From Desulfofustis sp. PB-SRB1 (GTDB taxonomy: Bacteria > Desulfobacterota > Desulfobulbia > Desulfobulbales > Desulfocapsaceae): a stretch of 64,000 bases of DNA. The notes below the pieces were generated by a model. That model worked only from the letters and a program-made list of their open reading frames with translations. It had not been told where the DNA came from and searched no databases. Of the stretch, positions 26,830 through 35,440 are shown one piece after another. The stretch is from assembly GCA_016722945.1 (NCBI GenBank), contig JAEQMT010000010.1, positions 513,765 to 577,764 of the forward strand, given 5' to 3'. The translations under genes were made by a program, and so were the position numbers. Numbering within the stretch: the first letter of the stretch is position 1; each line of letters opens with the position of its first letter.

Positions 26830-27106
26830 AGGATTTTTTACCGCGCGGTGGTGGGGGGTGAGCAGAGCAGAGCTCTGCAAGCAGATTGTCTTATGATAAA
26901 TAGCGGCATGGAATTGCACCACGTAAATTAATTGGTTTGCGCTTAAGCGTGCCCCTGATTGGTATAGTTGAGGGTTAGAATGAATAAAACACGCAATTTC
27001 AAGATTTTTGCGACTTCATCAAGAATTTAGCGTATCGTCTGGATCAGGCTGGCCCGTTTTCGGGAAGGTGCTTGCCTGCTTTGGCTGGTGGCGCTATTGA
27101 AATTGT

Positions 27107-27165
27107 TTGACATCATATTGTAATCGGGTAAATAGAGAGCATGAGCCGACCGAGCGCTTGGTCGG
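27107..27165 (+). promoter_or_regulatory. Promoter and operator of the beta-oxidation operon
   Basis: TTGACA (27107-27112) and TAAATA (27129-27134) are 16 bp apart. They are followed at 27146-27165 by CCGACCGAGCGCTTGGTCGG, a 20-bp palindrome with a single mismatch. Promoter-operator spacing mirrors the divergent operon. The leader to the thiolase start is about 150 bp and holds no obvious gene. Confidence 0.55.
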
Positions 27166-27301
27166 TTTTGGGCGGTGGCGTCCAGTTGGGCTTCCCAATA
27201 TACATAACTGGGCGGATATAGATGGCAATGAAAACGGTGCCGGCCGGCTGCCGAGAATAAGGGTGGCGGTGGCCGGTGGTTCTCAGATGAGGGGGGATAT
27301 T

Positions 27302-28480
27302 GTGAAACAAGCAGTAATTGTCAGTGCGGTGCGGACACCGCTGGGTAGTTTTGGTGGTTCACTTGCCAAGGTCGGCGCCACCGAACTGGGCGGCCATGTT
27401 ATCAGTGAGGCCATTGCTCGTGCCGGTATCGAAACGGTGGTGGTGGACGAGTGTATCATGGGCCAAGTTCTGCCCTGCGGCTACGGCCAGAATCCGGCAA
27501 AGCAGGCGGCTATCAAGGCCGGTCTGCCGGCCGAGGTGGAGGCCATTACCGTGAACAAGGTCTGCGGTTCATCGCTCAAAGCGGTGATGCTGGCGGCCCA
27601 GGCGATTCAGTGCGGCGATGCCGAGGTGGTGGTGGCCGGCGGCATGGAAAACATGTCGATGGCGCCCTATTACCTGGATAAGGCACGCTGGGGGCACCGC
27701 ATGGGGCCGGGGAAAATCGAGGATCACATGGTGCATGATGGGCTCTGGGACGTGGTCAATGATTTTCACATGGGCATGTCTAATGAGATTATTAGTCAGC
27801 ATTGGCAGGTGAGCCGTGAGGAGCAAGACCAATTTGCTGCGCAATCATATGGGCGCGCCCTTGATGCCATTGCCGATGAACGTTTTGCCGGCCAAATTGC
27901 ACCGGTGCCGGTGGTGCGCCGCAAGGGGGCGGAGCCGGATCTGTTCGCGGTAGACGAATGTCCCGTTGACACCAGTTATGAAACCCTTGCCGCCATGCGC
28001 CCGGCATTTACCAAAGACGGGGTGGGAACGGCGGGTAATGCCTCGATTATCAGCGATGGGGCGGCGGCGGTGGTGCTCATGAGCGAAGAGCGGGCGGCGC
28101 AGCTGGGCTGCTCGGTGATGGGTGCGGTGGGTGCCCAAGCCTCGCACGGCATCAAGCTGGAGCATGTTCTGGTGGCGCCGATTCTGGCCATTCCCAAGGT
28201 TCTGAAAAAAGAGGGTATCATCCTGGCCGATATCGATCTGTTTGAAATTAATGAGGCGTTCAGCGGCTCTTCGGTTGCCATCAACAAGGTGCTTGAACTG
28301 GATCCTGAAAAGGTGAACGTAAACGGTGGCAGTGTCGCTTTGGGCCATCCGATCGGTGCCAGCGGCGCCCGGGTTCTTACCACCCTGCTCTACGAGATGG
28401 AGCGGCGCCAGCTCAAACGGGGCCTTGCCTCACTCTGTCTGGGTGGCGGCGAAGCGGTGGCACTGGTGGTACATCGATAA
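27302..28480 (+). CDS. Acetyl-CoA C-acyltransferase (thiolase)
   Basis: A 392-aa biosynthetic/degradative thiolase. NKVCGSSLKAVMLAAQAIQC holds the nucleophilic cysteine near residue 90, NGGSVALGHPIGASGARVL the catalytic histidine, and LCLGGGEAVALVVHR the second cysteine. The GTG at 27302 is chosen as start because VKQAVIVSAVRTPLGSFGG is the usual thiolase N-terminus and GGGGGG lies six bases upstream; a longer frame back to 27107 would cross the operator. It cleaves acetoacetyl-CoA to two acetyl-CoA in butyrate oxidation. It is the first gene of a six-gene operon. Confidence 0.93.
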   Translation: MKQAVIVSAVRTPLGSFGGSLAKVGATELGGHVISEAIARAGIETVVVDECIMGQVLPCGYGQNPAKQAAIKAGLPAEVEAITVNKVCGSSLKAVMLAAQAIQCGDAEVVVAGGMENMSMAPYYLDKARWGHRMGPGKIEDHMVHDGLWDVVNDFHMGMSNEIISQHWQVSREEQDQFAAQSYGRALDAIADERFAGQIAPVPVVRRKGAEPDLFAVDECPVDTSYETLAAMRPAFTKDGVGTAGNASIISDGAAAVVLMSEERAAQLGCSVMGAVGAQASHGIKLEHVLVAPILAIPKVLKKEGIILADIDLFEINEAFSGSSVAINKVLELDPEKVNVNGGSVALGHPIGASGARVLTTLLYEMERRQLKRGLASLCLGGGEAVALVVHR

Positions 28481-28513
28481 AGCGGCGGCATCCTGCCGTC
28501 CATGGAGGAAGAT

Positions 28514-29365
28514 ATGGAGATAAAGACCTTTGGCGTGGTCGGCGCCGGCCAGATGGGCAACGGCATTGCCCAGGTGGCGGCGGCCAGCGGGCTCATGGTG
28601 ATCATGAGCGATATCAGTGCGGATCTTCTAAACGCTGGTCTGGCAACGATTGAAAAGAACCTGGGCCGCGGCGTAAAGAAGGGGACCATAAGCGAGGAGA
28701 CAGGTAAGTCGATTGTAGCACGGATCAGGACCACCACAACCCTTGCCGATATGGCTGAGGCGGACTATGTGGTGGAGGCGGCGGTGGAAAAGCAGGAGTT
28801 GAAGTTTGCGATTTTCCAAGAACTTGACCAGGCCTGCCCGCCACCGGTGATCCTGGCCACCAATACCTCTTCCATTCCCATCGGCAGGATCGGCGCGCAG
28901 ACCAGCCGGCCGGACAAGGTAATCGGCATGCACTTCATGAATCCGGTGCCGGTGATGAAACTGGTGGAGATCATCCGGGGGTTGGCCACCTCGCGGGAGA
29001 CCTTCGACATCACCTGGAAGCTTACTATAGAGTTCGGCAAGACCCCGGCCGAGGCCAACGATTATCCGGGATTTATCGCCAATCGCATCCTCATGCCGAT
29101 GATCAATGAGGCGGTGTTTGCCCTCTACCATGGGGTCGGCACCAAAGAGGATATCGACACGGTGATGAAACTGGGCATGAATCACCCCATGGGGCCGCTG
29201 GCGCTGGCTGATCTGATCGGGCTCGACACCTGTCTGGCGATTATGGAGACCCTGCATGACGGCTTCAAAGATTCCAAATACCGGCCCTGCCCGCTGCTGC
29301 GCAAATATGTGGAAACCGGCTGGCTGGGACGAAAGAGCGGTCGTGGATTTTACAAATATTCATGA
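28514..29365 (+). CDS. 3-hydroxybutyryl-CoA dehydrogenase
   Basis: A 283-aa protein. The NAD-binding loop is FGVVGAGQMGNGIAQVAA, the catalytic histidine is in VIGMHFMNPVPVMKLVEII, and the C-terminal helical domain contains NHPMGPLALADLIGLDTCLA. Length and motifs match single-function 3-hydroxybutyryl-CoA dehydrogenases, which oxidise 3-hydroxybutyryl-CoA to acetoacetyl-CoA. The ATG at 28514 is preferred because GGAGGAAGAT precedes it; the in-frame ATG at 28502 overlaps that site. It is 33 bp after the thiolase gene, its pathway neighbour. Confidence 0.94.
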   Translation: MEIKTFGVVGAGQMGNGIAQVAAASGLMVIMSDISADLLNAGLATIEKNLGRGVKKGTISEETGKSIVARIRTTTTLADMAEADYVVEAAVEKQELKFAIFQELDQACPPPVILATNTSSIPIGRIGAQTSRPDKVIGMHFMNPVPVMKLVEIIRGLATSRETFDITWKLTIEFGKTPAEANDYPGFIANRILMPMINEAVFALYHGVGTKEDIDTVMKLGMNHPMGPLALADLIGLDTCLAIMETLHDGFKDSKYRPCPLLRKYVETGWLGRKSGRGFYKYS

Positions 29366-29382
29366 ACCGGCGAATATAACCC

Positions 29383-30591
29383 ATGGCCGAAGACCACCAG
29401 ATAGCGCTTCTGACCCCCGGCGCCGAGATTGAGGCCCGCATTGAGGGACTCCGCCGTGTGCTTGTGGAACAAGAACTCGATGCGGCGCTTATCGTCCAGA
29501 AGACGGATCTGTTTTACTTCGGGGCAACCTCGCAGCTGGGCTGGCTCTATCTGCCCCGCGAGGGGGATCCGCTGCTGCTGGTCTTCAAAAGTGTGGAGCG
29601 GGCCCGGGCCGAATCGCCGCTGGCTCAAGTTCATCCACTCTCCAGTGTGAAGCAGATACCGGCGGTGGTAGCCGATTTCGGCTATCCGGCACCGCGTTCC
29701 CTGGGTCTGGAACTCGATGTGTTGCCCACCAATCTCTATTTTCAGTACCAAGATATCTTCAGTGGGGTCGCCATCAGCGATATCTCGCTTTTTATCCGCC
29801 TGCTGCGGGCGGTTAAATCGGATTATGAATGCGATTTGATCGGTGCCGCCGCCACCCTGGCCGACCAGGTTGCGGCCAGAGTACCGCAACTGCTGGAGGA
29901 AGGAAAAACCGAGGTGGGTCTGGCCGGTGAGCTGGAGGGGTACGCACGCGGCCTGGGCCACCAGGGAATCGTCAGGATGCGGCTCTGGAACAACGAGTTG
30001 TTTTACGGTCACCTGATGTTTGGCGATGCGGCGGCGGTGCCCAGTTATCTTGCCTCACCCACCGGTGGCCGGGGGGTGAGCGGGGCCATCGGCCAGGGCG
30101 CCGGTTTTCGTGAGCTTCGCCGCAACGAACCGGTTCTGGTGGACTATGTCTTTGCCCGCAACGGGTATCTGGCCGATCATGCCAGGATTTTCTGTCTCGG
30201 CAGGCTACCCGATGATCTCTGCCGGACCCACGATGCGATGCTCGATCTGCAGGAAACAGCCGCCAGGGCGGCAAAACCGGGGGTGGGCTCCGGCGAAATC
30301 TATGAACTCATGCTTAGCCGGGCGGAGACGGCGGGGTATGCCGACTATTTTATGGGCGCCGGTGAGCGGCGAATCCGCTTTACCGGTCACGGCGTCGGCC
30401 TGGAGCTGGACGAGTTTCCCTTTATCGCCAAGGGCCAGAAACTTGCCCTGCGGGAAAACATGGTGATTGCCATGGAACCGAAGGTGATCATCCCGGGCAC
30501 CGGGGTGGTGGGAATCGAAAACACCTTCAAGGTCACAAGAGACGGCCTGATCCCGTTTACCACCTTTGAGAATGGCATCGTTGCGGTTTAA
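29383..30591 (+). CDS. M24-family aminopeptidase (Xaa-Pro peptidase-like)
   Basis: A 402-aa M24 metallopeptidase with a creatinase-like N-terminal domain (residues about 15-165) and a pita-bread catalytic domain. All five metal ligands appear present: Asp in VLVDYVFARNGYLADHARIF (two), His in FTGHGVGLELDEF, Glu in MVIAMEPKVI and Glu in VVGIENTFKV. Xaa-Pro aminopeptidases remove N-terminal residues before proline in the cytoplasm. Its location inside a beta-oxidation operon, 17 bp after the hydroxyacyl-CoA dehydrogenase, is unexpected and hints at hydrolysis of an amino-acid or amide conjugate feeding this pathway, but that is speculation. Confidence 0.87.
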   Translation: MAEDHQIALLTPGAEIEARIEGLRRVLVEQELDAALIVQKTDLFYFGATSQLGWLYLPREGDPLLLVFKSVERARAESPLAQVHPLSSVKQIPAVVADFGYPAPRSLGLELDVLPTNLYFQYQDIFSGVAISDISLFIRLLRAVKSDYECDLIGAAATLADQVAARVPQLLEEGKTEVGLAGELEGYARGLGHQGIVRMRLWNNELFYGHLMFGDAAAVPSYLASPTGGRGVSGAIGQGAGFRELRRNEPVLVDYVFARNGYLADHARIFCLGRLPDDLCRTHDAMLDLQETAARAAKPGVGSGEIYELMLSRAETAGYADYFMGAGERRIRFTGHGVGLELDEFPFIAKGQKLALRENMVIAMEPKVIIPGTGVVGIENTFKVTRDGLIPFTTFENGIVAV

Positions 30592-30626
30592 CTGAAAGCC
30601 GGCATATTCCAATACGGAGGAAGCAG

Positions 30627-31382
30627 ATGAGGTTACAAAAGACCAGTGCCGCCCATAGCGCCGAGCTGGATCATCGTGATACCGCCGCTCATATTATCGA
30701 GCTTTTTCATCGTATCATGGTGCATCATGCCCTCTGGTTCGCCGAGGTCAAGCATCAGATGGGTACCGAGCGGGCCCTTGATATCCTCCATGAAGCATTT
30801 ACCACCAGTTTCTCCATCCAGATGAAACATCTGGGTGGGCTGTTCGGATTTGAAATGGATGATGGCGTTCCTGCCCCGCTGCTGGACATGGAGCCCGAGC
30901 TGCTGGCACAAGTGCGTGACCGGCTGGCCAAGAACTGGCTGGTTAATGACGGGGTCTGGTTTCAGGCCATCGAACAGCGGGAGGGGATGAGTGAGGCGAA
31001 GCGGTGCAACGACTCCTGCTGGGCGCAGTTCAGCCCCTATGAGGCGTTTGCCATCAAACGCCAACTGGGCCTGGCCGAACAGGCAGGTCTGGCCGGGCTG
31101 AAGCAGGCCTTGGGATTCAGGGTGTATGCCACCATCAACATCCAGTCCATCGTCGATGAGAGTGATACCAGCTTCATCTTCAGGATGGATGAATGCCGGG
31201 TGCAGCAGGCCCGGCAGCGTCGCGGCCTGCCCGATTACCCCTGCAAGTCGGCTGGGCTCGTTGAATATAGCTACTTTGCCCGGGCAATCGATGCTCGAAT
31301 CAAGACCGAGTGTATCGGTTGTCCGCCCGATGAACATCCGCCCGAATGGTTCTGCGCCTGGAGATTTACCCTGGAGCCTTAA
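30627..31382 (+). CDS. DUF6125-like protein of the beta-oxidation operon
   Basis: A 251-aa protein of the family I know as DUF6125. The N-terminal half is helical with histidines (FHRIMVHHALWFAEVKHQMG, ALDILHEAF). The C-terminal part is cysteine-rich: CNDSCW, PDYPCKSAGLVEYSYFARAI, TECIGCPPDEHP and EWFCAWRF, spacings that could bind metal. AGGAGGAAGCAG precedes the ATG. No catalytic role is established to my knowledge. Its position between the peptidase and the enoyl-CoA hydratase suggests a function linked to acyl-CoA metabolism or to a metal or redox cofactor. Confidence 0.75.
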   Translation: MRLQKTSAAHSAELDHRDTAAHIIELFHRIMVHHALWFAEVKHQMGTERALDILHEAFTTSFSIQMKHLGGLFGFEMDDGVPAPLLDMEPELLAQVRDRLAKNWLVNDGVWFQAIEQREGMSEAKRCNDSCWAQFSPYEAFAIKRQLGLAEQAGLAGLKQALGFRVYATINIQSIVDESDTSFIFRMDECRVQQARQRRGLPDYPCKSAGLVEYSYFARAIDARIKTECIGCPPDEHPPEWFCAWRFTLEP

Positions 31383-31413
31383 TGTGGAGCACACCTAACT
31401 GAGCCGGGAGAAC

Positions 31414-32187
31414 ATGCCCATGAACAGCGTGATAACAGAGAAAAAAGATCGGGCCGCGATCGTCACAATCAATCGTCCCAAGGCCCTCAACGCCTTGAAC
31501 CGAGACACCCTGGAAGAACTGCTGGCCTGTTTTACAGCCCTTGAGGAAGACCGTGAAATCGCCGCGATTATCATTACCGGGGCCGGTGACAAGGCATTTG
31601 TGGCGGGTGCGGATATTTCCGCCATGCAGGATATGGACACCTTGGCAGGCCGCGAGTTCGGTCAGCTTGGCCAGCGGGTGATGAACTCCGTTGAAACCTT
31701 TTCCCGGCCGGTGATCGGTGCGATTAACGGCTTTGCCCTGGGTGGTGGCTGTGAGCTTGCCCTTGCCTGTGATTTCAGGATTGCCAGCGATTCAGCCCGC
31801 TTCGGCCAGCCTGAGGTTAACCTCGGCGTTATTCCCGGGTTTGGCGGCAGTCAGCGTCTACCTCGGCTGGTGGGAACCGGCCATGCCATGGAATTGCTCG
31901 TCACCGGTGAGATTATCGATGCCGAGCAGGCCTGTCGCATCGGCCTGGTGAACCGGGTGGTGTCCGCGGCGCAGCTTATGGATGAATGTCTACAGGTTGT
32001 GGAGAAAATCAGCCGCAAGGGCCCGCTTGCGGTCAGGCTGTGCAAAGAGGCGGTGCGTGGTGGCATGCAGATGGATATTGACCGCGCCTGCCGCTACGAG
32101 AGCGAGCTTTTCGGCATCTGTTTTGCCAGTGCCGACCAGAAAGAGGGGATGCGGGCGTTTCTTGAGAAGCGGCCGGCAAACTTTTAG
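31414..32187 (+). CDS. Enoyl-CoA hydratase (crotonase family)
   Basis: A 257-aa crotonase-fold protein. AFVAGADISAMQDM and the oxyanion-hole region INGFALGGGCELALACDF are present, with both hydratase glutamates expected in GGGCELA and FGQPEVNLGVIPGFGGSQRL. These features match short-chain enoyl-CoA hydratases (crotonases), which hydrate crotonyl-CoA to 3-hydroxybutyryl-CoA in the cytoplasm. It lies in the operon together with the dehydrogenase and thiolase of the same pathway, 31 bp after the DUF6125-like gene. Confidence 0.94.
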   Translation: MPMNSVITEKKDRAAIVTINRPKALNALNRDTLEELLACFTALEEDREIAAIIITGAGDKAFVAGADISAMQDMDTLAGREFGQLGQRVMNSVETFSRPVIGAINGFALGGGCELALACDFRIASDSARFGQPEVNLGVIPGFGGSQRLPRLVGTGHAMELLVTGEIIDAEQACRIGLVNRVVSAAQLMDECLQVVEKISRKGPLAVRLCKEAVRGGMQMDIDRACRYESELFGICFASADQKEGMRAFLEKRPANF

Positions 32188-32211
32188 AAATTTAAGAATA
32201 CACAAATTGTC

Positions 32212-33369
32212 ATGAACTTCGAGCTGAGTGAAGAACAGAAGCTGATTCAGGATACCGCCCGGGAATTTGCCAAGGCCGAATTGGAACCGGTAGCCGCCGA
32301 GTTGGATCAGGGGCACAATCAGCAGAGCTTTTTTGAAAATCTTACAAAGCTGGCTGAACTTGGCTTCATGGGGCTTAACATCGAGGATAGCTACGGCGGC
32401 TCCGAGGCCGGGGTGGTGGCCTTCAGCCTCGCCATTACCGAGATTGCCAGGGCCTGCGCCTCCACCGCGGTTACCGTGTCGGTCAACAATATGGTGAGTG
32501 AGGTTATCCAGTCGCTGGGCAGCGTGGCACAGAAAGAGCATTACATCACCAGGCTCTGCTCCGGTGAGTATCTGGCCGGCGCCTTTGCCCTTACCGAATC
32601 GGGGGCCGGTTCTGATCCGGCGGCAATGAGCACCAGCGCGGTGCGCGACGGGGATCATTGGGTGCTCAACGGTGCCAAGATTTTTATCACCTCAGCACCC
32701 TATGCCGGAGTATTCGTGGTCTGGGCCATAACCGATCCCACCGCCGCCAAGGGCAAGGGGATCAGTGTCTTTCTCGTGGAACCCGGGACACCGGGCCTGA
32801 AAATCGGCAAGACCGAGAAGAAAATGGGACAGCACGCATCCGCAACCAACGAACTGCATTTTCAGGATTGCAGAATCCCCGGGGATGCTCTGATGGGGAC
32901 ATTGAACGACGGTTTTCGGGTGGCGGTGGCGGAGTTAGCCGGCGGTCGTATCGGTATTGGTTCGCTGGCGCTTGGTATCGGGCTTGCGGCCATGGATGCG
33001 GCCACCGGGTATGCCCTGGAGCGGGTCCAGTTCGGCAAGAAGATCTCCGAGTTCCAGGCAATCCAGTGGAAGATAGCCGACCGCTATACCGAGCTTGAGG
33101 CGGCGAGGCTGTTGCTGATGCAGGCCGCTTACCGTAAAGAGCAGGGGCTCTCTTTTGCCAAGGAGGCCTCCATGGCCAAGGTGTTTGCCACCGAGGCGGC
33201 CAACCGGGCCTGTTACGATGCCATGCAGATTCTCGGCGGCTACGGCTACACCAGTGATTACCCCATCGAGCGCTACAGCCGCGACGTGCGGATCACCACC
33301 ATCTACGAGGGAACAAGCGACATCCAGCGGCTCATTATCGCCCGTGAGATTCTTTCCCGGTTTGAATGA
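32212..33369 (+). CDS. Acyl-CoA dehydrogenase (butyryl-CoA dehydrogenase-like)
   Basis: A 385-aa acyl-CoA dehydrogenase with AGAFALTESGAGSDPAAMST, QILGGYGYTSDYPIERYSRD and the catalytic-base region YEGTSDIQRLIIAREIL. It is the last gene of the thiolase operon, 24 bp after the enoyl-CoA hydratase, which makes butyryl-CoA the most likely substrate. Together with the upstream genes it completes butyryl-CoA to acetyl-CoA conversion. No electron-transfer flavoprotein genes are in this window. The 136 bp to the next gene hold nothing recognisable. Confidence 0.93.
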   Translation: MNFELSEEQKLIQDTAREFAKAELEPVAAELDQGHNQQSFFENLTKLAELGFMGLNIEDSYGGSEAGVVAFSLAITEIARACASTAVTVSVNNMVSEVIQSLGSVAQKEHYITRLCSGEYLAGAFALTESGAGSDPAAMSTSAVRDGDHWVLNGAKIFITSAPYAGVFVVWAITDPTAAKGKGISVFLVEPGTPGLKIGKTEKKMGQHASATNELHFQDCRIPGDALMGTLNDGFRVAVAELAGGRIGIGSLALGIGLAAMDAATGYALERVQFGKKISEFQAIQWKIADRYTELEAARLLLMQAAYRKEQGLSFAKEASMAKVFATEAANRACYDAMQILGGYGYTSDYPIERYSRDVRITTIYEGTSDIQRLIIAREILSRFE

Positions 33370-33505
33370 TGAGCGAGCGTTTCAGGTGATTGGCGAGATC
33401 AGATATTCAAAAGCGGGTGATTTGGTTATATAAAAGCGATATACCAAGATTAGAGATGTGCCCCAATTTACTCGCCAACTTTCTCGTACCCGCCAATTCG
33501 GTTGA

Positions 33506-35010
33506 TTAATCTTCAGGGCGGGTTGCGAGGCGCACCAGGAGTATATCGCTCATCTGCATAACTGCTTGCGAAAGCCCACCATCGTCATTGACAAGCACCC
33601 TGTAATCCTGATCGATTAACTTGGTGATGGTTGTTTTGTCCGGGATATGCGGATAGACCTTCAGATCGGTGTAAAACATGGCCTCGATGGGGTTCTGGTA
33701 ATTAAACAAAACGGCACGCTGATCAGCACCACTCTCGTGCAGAGCGCGCAAGTCGGCAACCCATTGCGGGTCTCTGTCCCGCACCTCGAAAACTTCCAAC
33801 CGTTCCACAGTGTATCGGATCGGCAGTATGATAAGAGCAGCCATGATGGTGATACGCAACCATCTCCACTTTCGGTGATTTCCGCTGTCTGCAAGGGTAT
33901 AAAAAACTCCCCGGTCATGTAAAAAAGAGTCGGCGCGGCAAACAGTAGATATCCCTGCATTTTAGTGGTGACCGCGGAAAAAAAAGCAAACGGCACCATA
34001 AACCAGACCAGGACGGCAAGTCGCTTTTTGTTGCTCATCTGCCGATATGTCCGGTAGAAGAACCACCCCAGGGGGAGGTAGATCAACTCCCCGTAGTTGA
34101 TGCGGATCCGGTTGAGGTAAAAAAAGACAGAGCCGGAATGACCTTCGATCACCTCCGTCAGGTGGCGAAAGTTGTACTTCGATTCCCATCCGGCCTCTTT
34201 CGGAAATGTTTCGAATATGTAAAACTGCCAGGGCAGGAAAACTACGCTCAATGTGGCGACAATTATACACAAATCAACGGCCGCTTCTTTTCGGTTGCAA
34301 TGTGAGGTGTCTAATACCAGGAGCAACCAGATGGGCAGGACGATAAGCGCCGGCAGCCATTTTGATAAAATTGCCAGGCCGATGCTCACGCCGATCAGCG
34401 GGGCGAAATAACGATTCTGTTTTCGGCAATACTGGACGCTCAGGAAAATGGCGAGCAGCACGAAGAACATGAAAAAGATGTCGACGTGATCGGTTGTCCT
34501 CCTCCCCGACATCAAAGAGATGACCAGGCCGTTTATCGAAAAGAGAAAGGCCGAAAAATATCCAATACGTCTATTGAAGAGATAGCTTCCAATAGCGAAC
34601 ACCAGGGAGATGGAAATAGATACGAGAATAACCGAAGGAATGCGCAGGGCGATCTCATGTATTCCGAACACCCACATCCCGGCCGCCATTCCCCACAGGG
34701 GCAGGGGCTGCTTGTGCACCCAAATATGATTGGCCGACCACTCTCTGAAATCATAGGGCAGTACCGGGTTGTCGTAGAGGGTGGGGATAAACGGGTGTTT
34801 GAGCAGATTTTTTGCAACAAGGGCGTGGTAGCGCTCATCCCAGTAGTGCAGGAAAAAATCGGCGATCACGTAGCCGTACAAACCAACCGCGCCGGCAATC
34901 ATCAGCAGTATGGCTGTTTTGTAGCGGTGCCGCTGCTGATAGCGCCACGACCAGTAGTAGAAGAGCGACGCATAGATGAGCGCCAGAATACCGAAGGTGA
35001 CGTTGTTCAT
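33506..35010 (-). pseudogene. ArnT/PMT-type membrane glycosyltransferase, frameshifted
   Basis: The frame from 35010 encodes a polytopic glycosyltransferase of the GT39/ArnT type: FFLHYWDERYHALVAKNLLK holds the conserved acidic-aromatic loop, followed by about ten hydrophobic segments. At the hexa-A run 33901-33906 (six T on the coding strand) the frame is lost. One extra T would restore GEFFYTLADSGNHRKWRW and the downstream frame ending in QMSDILLVRLATRPED at 33506. The intact protein would be about 500 aa and would transfer a sugar from a polyprenyl carrier at the membrane. The break may be a real mutation, phase variation or a sequencing error. Confidence 0.75.
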
Positions 35011-35256
35011 GATGCCTTAACACGTAGGAGGGCACCAAGGATTCCAGAAAACCTCTTTTTGGGTGGCTTCTTACTCTGTGATGCCATCGAGCGCTACCGT
35101 CATTTCGTCGGTTATAGAAACTCTCTGCCGATCTTCGCCCAAGAGTTAAGGATACCTTAAAAAATAAGAATTTTAGTTTGAAATCAAGGCGTGAGAGAAA
35201 TCTTATCGCGGGCATTGTCGATATTTCGAGGATAAAATTTCTCGAACAACGCAGAA
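35011..35256. other. Intergenic flank of the IS1634 insertion
   Basis: Between the glycosyltransferase start and the left target duplication of the IS1634 element. No gene is recognised. The matching right flank resumes at 40460, so the uninterrupted region would have been about 430 bp between the glycosyltransferase and the secreted-type protein at 40640. Confidence 0.4.
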
Positions 35257-35261
35257 TCTGG

Positions 35262-35286
35262 CTTGGGTTTGCGGTCAGTAGGCACA
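35262..35286 (+). repeat. Left terminal inverted repeat of the IS1634 element
   Basis: The first 15 bases, CTTGGGTTTGCGGTC, are identical to the complement of the right end; 22 of 25 positions match. It is immediately preceded by the duplicated target TCTGG. Confidence 0.85.
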
Positions 35287-35440
35287 AAATCGGTCGAATT
35301 CACTCCATTAGATAAGTCAAAATCGCTAAATTTCAACAACATATATCGAGCCAAATGTCAGGTGTGAGCTGAAATATGTAGGCACACGAATTGTATTTAT
35401 TTCCTTGCATTAGCTGTCTATACATGCTATTTACGTAAGC

